Shown one piece after another: positions 61,135 to 64,000 of a stretch of DNA of 64,000 bases. A program made the position numbers and the translations under genes. Numbering within the stretch: the first letter of the stretch is position 1; every line of letters starts with the position of its first letter. This stretch comes from Burkholderia sp. L27(2015). Lineage in GTDB: Bacteria; Pseudomonadota; Gammaproteobacteria; Burkholderiales; Burkholderiaceae. The notes beneath the pieces were generated by a model. The model was not told where the DNA came from. It ran no database searches and saw nothing but the letters and a program-made list of their open reading frames with translations. The DNA is taken from positions 1,034,045 to 1,098,044 of the forward strand of contig NZ_LMUX01000016.1 in the NCBI RefSeq assembly GCF_009765705.1, in the 5' to 3' direction.

Positions 61135-62600
61135 TGAGGTGTGTTTCGACGCAAAGGCTGGCGCTCATCATATTCGCGGCGGCGCTCGCGGGCTGCTCTA
61201 TGGCGCCTGCTTATCAGCGGCCGCAAGCGCCGGTGCCTGTCAATTATCCGGTCGTGTGCGGCGCAACGGCAAGTGTCAATGAGGCAAGCAGCCTCGACGA
61301 CTGGCGTGGTTATTTCACCGAGCCGGTTTTGGACCACTTGATCGAGGTCGCGCTAGCGAGCAATCGAGATTTGCGTGCGGCATCGCTGCGCATCCAGGAA
61401 GCGCGCGCGTTGTATGGCATCCAGTTGGCGGATCGATTGCCTGGCGTCGACGGTACCGTGAGCTACAACCGTGGCCGAACCGTCGATCCCATGCTCAATG
61501 AAAATGTGGTCGCAAGCCAGTACCAGGCGGCGCTCGGAGTTACGGCGTTCGAGCTTGATTTGTTCGGCCGCGTGAAGAGCCTGTCTGATGCCGCGCTGGC
61601 TGACTACTTCGCCAGCGAAGAAGCACAGCGTGCCGTGCAGATCAGTTTGATTGCCGAAGTTGCGTCGGCTTATGTTGCCGAGCGTGCGCTATACGATCAG
61701 GAGAAACTGGCGCAGCAAACGCTTACCGCGCGTGACGGCATCTATGCGCTGACAAAGCGCCGCTATGGCGCAGGCATGAGTACGGCAATCGAATTACGCA
61801 CGGCTGAGATGTTGGTCCAATCGGCGCGTGCATCGCTAGCAGCACTGGCACGCGAGCGCACGCAGGCCGCGAACGCGTTGCGGTTGTTGCTCGGGGACTT
61901 CACCGTCGATTTACCGCGCGCAACGCCCGTCTTGGACGATTTGTCGATTGCGCCGGTGGCGGCAGGTCTTTCGTCAGATTTGCTGATACGCAGGCCCGAT
62001 ATTCGTGCGGCCGAACAGCGCTTGAAAGCGGCCAACGCAAATATCGGCGCAGCACGGGCGGCGTTTTTTCCAAGCGTGCGCATCACGGCTGACATGGGTT
62101 CGGTGAGCGACAGTTTCTCGCGTTTGTTCGCGGGCGGTACGGGAGCGTGGTCGTTTGCACCGCAATTGACGCTACCGATCTTCAGTGGCGGACGTAATCG
62201 GGCGAACTTGAATCTTGCAACTGTGCGCAAGGACATTGCCGTTACCGACTACGAGAAAGCCATTCAGACGGCGTTCCGCGAAGTATCCGATGCGCTCGCG
62301 GCACGGGATCAGATCGACGCTCAACTGGATGCGCAGAAGGCGGTATGTGCGGCGGATGGCGAACGCATGCGGCTCGCACAGCGCCGTTATCAAAGCGGTG
62401 TCGCGACGTATCTTGAATTGCTGGATGCGCAGCGTAGCCTGTTTGAATCGGGACAGGCGTTGATCCAACTTAAGCAACTGCGTTTGACGAACGCAATCTC
62501 GTTATATCGGGCGCTAGGTGGTGGCTGGTCGAGCGGGGAAAGCATCCCAATTTATTCGATGCAAATCCAGTATATTCAGGCGCTGAAAAATGAAAGCTGA
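61131..62600 (+). CDS. RND outer-membrane factor (OprM/NodT family)
   Basis: A 489-residue outer-membrane lipoprotein: lipobox LAGCSMAP (Cys about 22), two OEP repeats with coiled-coil blocks (ELDLFGRVKSLSDAALADYFASEEAQ and FSGGRNRANLNLATVRKDIAVTDYEKAIQTAFREVSDALAAR). The usual end of the family is near LYRALGGGW; here 20 more residues (SIPIYSMQIQYI and on) are added by the right direct repeat, which looks like a fused tail. ATG 61131 overlaps the pump stop. Confidence 0.93.
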   Translation: MMRCVSTQRLALIIFAAALAGCSMAPAYQRPQAPVPVNYPVVCGATASVNEASSLDDWRGYFTEPVLDHLIEVALASNRDLRAASLRIQEARALYGIQLADRLPGVDGTVSYNRGRTVDPMLNENVVASQYQAALGVTAFELDLFGRVKSLSDAALADYFASEEAQRAVQISLIAEVASAYVAERALYDQEKLAQQTLTARDGIYALTKRRYGAGMSTAIELRTAEMLVQSARASLAALARERTQAANALRLLLGDFTVDLPRATPVLDDLSIAPVAAGLSSDLLIRRPDIRAAEQRLKAANANIGAARAAFFPSVRITADMGSVSDSFSRLFAGGTGAWSFAPQLTLPIFSGGRNRANLNLATVRKDIAVTDYEKAIQTAFREVSDALAARDQIDAQLDAQKAVCAADGERMRLAQRRYQSGVATYLELLDAQRSLFESGQALIQLKQLRLTNAISLYRALGGGWSSGESIPIYSMQIQYIQALKNES

Positions 62601-62601
62601 T
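62543..62601 (+). repeat. 59-base direct repeat, right copy
   Basis: It lies in the 3' end of the outer-membrane gene and provides its last codons and stop. It matches 56192-56250 at 54 of 59 positions, with 35 identical at the start. The left copy has no complete gene around it. Confidence 0.9.
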
Positions 62602-62690
62602 AGGGGATGCTCTACGTAACGCTCTCTGCGATATGGGGTTCCGAGCTGATCGGCATTCGACTAACCCATCGTTTATTGGACGGACGGTGA

Positions 62691-63482
62691 ATGGCGATAG
62701 AACTGAAGGCCGACGGGTGGCGCCGCTACATGATGTATCGACGCGACGAACAATACATGACGTTCGAACCGGAACAAAAGCGGAGAGAGGCGGCCGAAGC
62801 AGGAAAGAAATTCGTGGCGATGGCTTATGCTGATGTGTGGGCTAAGGATGTCGAGTTGGTGAAGCGCGTGCGCGGTTTTCTTGGCAAAAATTTTCACTGG
62901 CACGACCGTCTTGTCAAAAGCGGCGCTGATCTCGATGTCGTGCAGACGCTCAATGAGATGGTGCGCGGCGACAGCGTTGTGGTTATTCCCGAAGACGCGA
63001 TGTGGGGTGGATCGCTGCCGAGTAGCGGGCTGCTGCCTGCGACTAAGCGCGCATACAGCGTCATGGACCCCGAGACCGCTGCAGAAATGCGGGCGATTGC
63101 CAGAAGCATCCTGTACCCGCCGGGCGAGGCGGTTCTCTCAGGTCCGTATCGGCCTGATCGCGAAGCGTGTGGGCAGCTTGCGGCGGCACGGGCAGCGATG
63201 GCCAAGGCTGCGGGTGCATCGACTCCGCTCGGCGATGCGCAGGCTTTCGAGTACATCGAGGCGGTTGCCAGCGGCAACGCCGACGAGTTGGCAGCTTCAA
63301 CGAACAACCCCCGGTATGCTGCCAAGATGCTCGGATACGATCAGGACACGTTCAGCGAAATGCTGCATAGGTTCAAACCTGATAAATTGCTTCGCCCCAG
63401 CGATAACGTTATCTGGCACGACAACGGCGATGTCTACTTCAATGGAAAATACCTCGACAATTTCCATGATTGGGCTAACTAA
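62691..63482 (+). CDS. Probable toxin with polymorphic-toxin-like C-terminus
   Basis: A 263-residue soluble protein, no signal peptide. N-terminal part (about 1-90) is charged and helical (EPEQKRREAAEAGKKFVAMAYADVW). A middle block DSVVVIPEDAMWGGSLPSSGLLPATKRAYSV is followed by a helical stretch. The C-terminal domain MLGYDQDTFSEMLHRFKPDKLLRPSDNVIWHDNGDVYFNGKYLDNFHDW resembles tails of Rhs/CDI-type polymorphic toxins (their NVIWHDNGDV-like end with conserved His/Asp). This is a resemblance by eye, not a confirmed family. The next gene is DUF4279-like and separated by 11 bases, the usual toxin/immunity layout. ATG 62691 with GGACGGTGA upstream. Confidence 0.6.
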   Translation: MAIELKADGWRRYMMYRRDEQYMTFEPEQKRREAAEAGKKFVAMAYADVWAKDVELVKRVRGFLGKNFHWHDRLVKSGADLDVVQTLNEMVRGDSVVVIPEDAMWGGSLPSSGLLPATKRAYSVMDPETAAEMRAIARSILYPPGEAVLSGPYRPDREACGQLAAARAAMAKAAGASTPLGDAQAFEYIEAVASGNADELAASTNNPRYAAKMLGYDQDTFSEMLHRFKPDKLLRPSDNVIWHDNGDVYFNGKYLDNFHDWAN

Positions 63483-63493
63483 GAGGAGCTCCG

Positions 63494-63910
63494 ATGCCGG
63501 ACCATCAACTCGCGCACGCAACGTTTCATGTAATGGGTGATTCGCTAGTTCCGACGTTTTGGACTGACTACTTTGGCGTTAAGCCGGATACAGCCATCGT
63601 CAAGGGTGAATATTTCGTCACGCCATCTGGTCGGACCAGCCGTATGCCAGGCAGGAGTGGTCTATGGGGCGTTCGTAGCGAAACTTTCGTTCTTAGCGAC
63701 ACGCTCGAACCGCATCTGCGCTATTTGACCGACCGCCTCAACCTCACACGGCCAGGCTTGCGTGAGCTGCTGGAGCGCGAAAGGGTAAAGGCGCGGTTTT
63801 GGTGCTACTGGCGCAACGCGACGGGCGACCGCGTACCTGACGTGCCTGACGACATACGGGCAATCCTGGAACTGCTCGGTGGCGTAATCGAGATTGATGA
63901 ATATCGGTAG
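63494..63910 (+). CDS. DUF4279-like probable immunity protein
   Basis: A 138-residue cytosolic protein: HATFHVMGDSLVPTFWTDYFGVKPDTAIVKGE, LWGVRSETFVLSDTLEPHLRYLTDRL and FWCYWRNATGDRVPDVPDDIRAILELLGGVIEIDEY. The order of strands and the PTFWTDYFG and GLW.VRSE blocks match DUF4279, a common immunity-type family next to polymorphic toxins. It starts at ATG 63494 (GAGGAGCTCCG upstream), 11 bases after the toxin-like gene. Immunity is inferred from family and neighbourhood. Confidence 0.65.
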   Translation: MPDHQLAHATFHVMGDSLVPTFWTDYFGVKPDTAIVKGEYFVTPSGRTSRMPGRSGLWGVRSETFVLSDTLEPHLRYLTDRLNLTRPGLRELLERERVKARFWCYWRNATGDRVPDVPDDIRAILELLGGVIEIDEYR

Positions 63911-64000
63911 ATGTTCTCTCCGTGAGTGCCAAAATCTTTTGCTACAGGACGCTCGCGACTTAGTCGGCGCGTTATATCGCGACCCACGCGGGTATATTCG
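63911..64000. other. Window end, no gene seen
   Basis: The last 90 bases after the DUF4279-like stop hold no supported coding start. Confidence 0.4.

Overview
The window looks like a chromosomal accessory or secondary-replicon stretch of a betaproteobacterium in the Burkholderiaceae (Burkholderia sensu lato or a close relative). The reasons are GC-rich codon use, many LysR regulators each paired with a divergent transporter or oxidoreductase, a Bug-type tricarboxylate-transport binding protein, a UspA/BON low-oxygen stress block, and DUF3304/DUF2235 modules of the type VI secretion kind. Species cannot be fixed from the sequence alone. No rRNA, tRNA, CRISPR array or intact insertion sequence was seen.

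Region 1 (1-18.5 kb) is built around oxygen limitation and acid stress. After a partial phosphoesterase, a Bug binding protein and a NarL-type two-component pair comes a four-cysteine FNR-type regulator. A textbook FNR-dependent promoter follows it and reads into arcD, a PLP basic amino acid decarboxylase, arcA, arcB and arcC. Arginine is thus imported and either deiminated to ATP, ammonia and ornithine or decarboxylated. Downstream lie a tandem UspA protein, a small 'translational machinery' protein and a triple-BON protein with its own terminator and a weak FNR-like site, then a giant CheB-CheR-PAS-kinase-receiver hybrid.

Region 2 (18.5-29.3 kb) holds a LysR/dehydrogenase/cupin/MFS group, a chemoreceptor with a sigma-28-like promoter, an HD-domain protein, two tandem DUF190 genes, a diguanylate cyclase and an ICMT-like methyltransferase.

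Region 3 (29.4-48.3 kb) contains two related interbacterial-competition modules separated by ordinary genes. Module A (29.4-30.8 kb) is a DUF3304 lipoprotein followed by an effector gene collapsed by an internal deletion. Module B (44.9-48.3 kb) has two intact DUF3304 genes, a third collapsed by internal deletion, and a full-length DUF2235-type lipase-like effector. The same leader of about 120 bases stands in front of both modules. Between them are a convergent OmpR/QseC-like pair, low-complexity secreted proteins, a Cys-free Ser/Ala-rich protein, LysR/LysE/EamA genes, an HdeA-like periplasmic acid chaperone and a carotenoid oxygenase.

Region 4 (48.3-64 kb) has a LysR/quinone-oxidoreductase pair, a MurA paralogue, a metaxin-like GST, an FAD oxidoreductase divergent from a MarR-GNAT fusion with three dyad operators, an aldo/keto reductase, and a carboxymuconolactone-decarboxylase-like gene coupled to a full RND efflux operon. 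That operon block is bounded by two 59-base direct repeats. The window ends in a probable toxin/immunity pair with a DUF4279-like partner.
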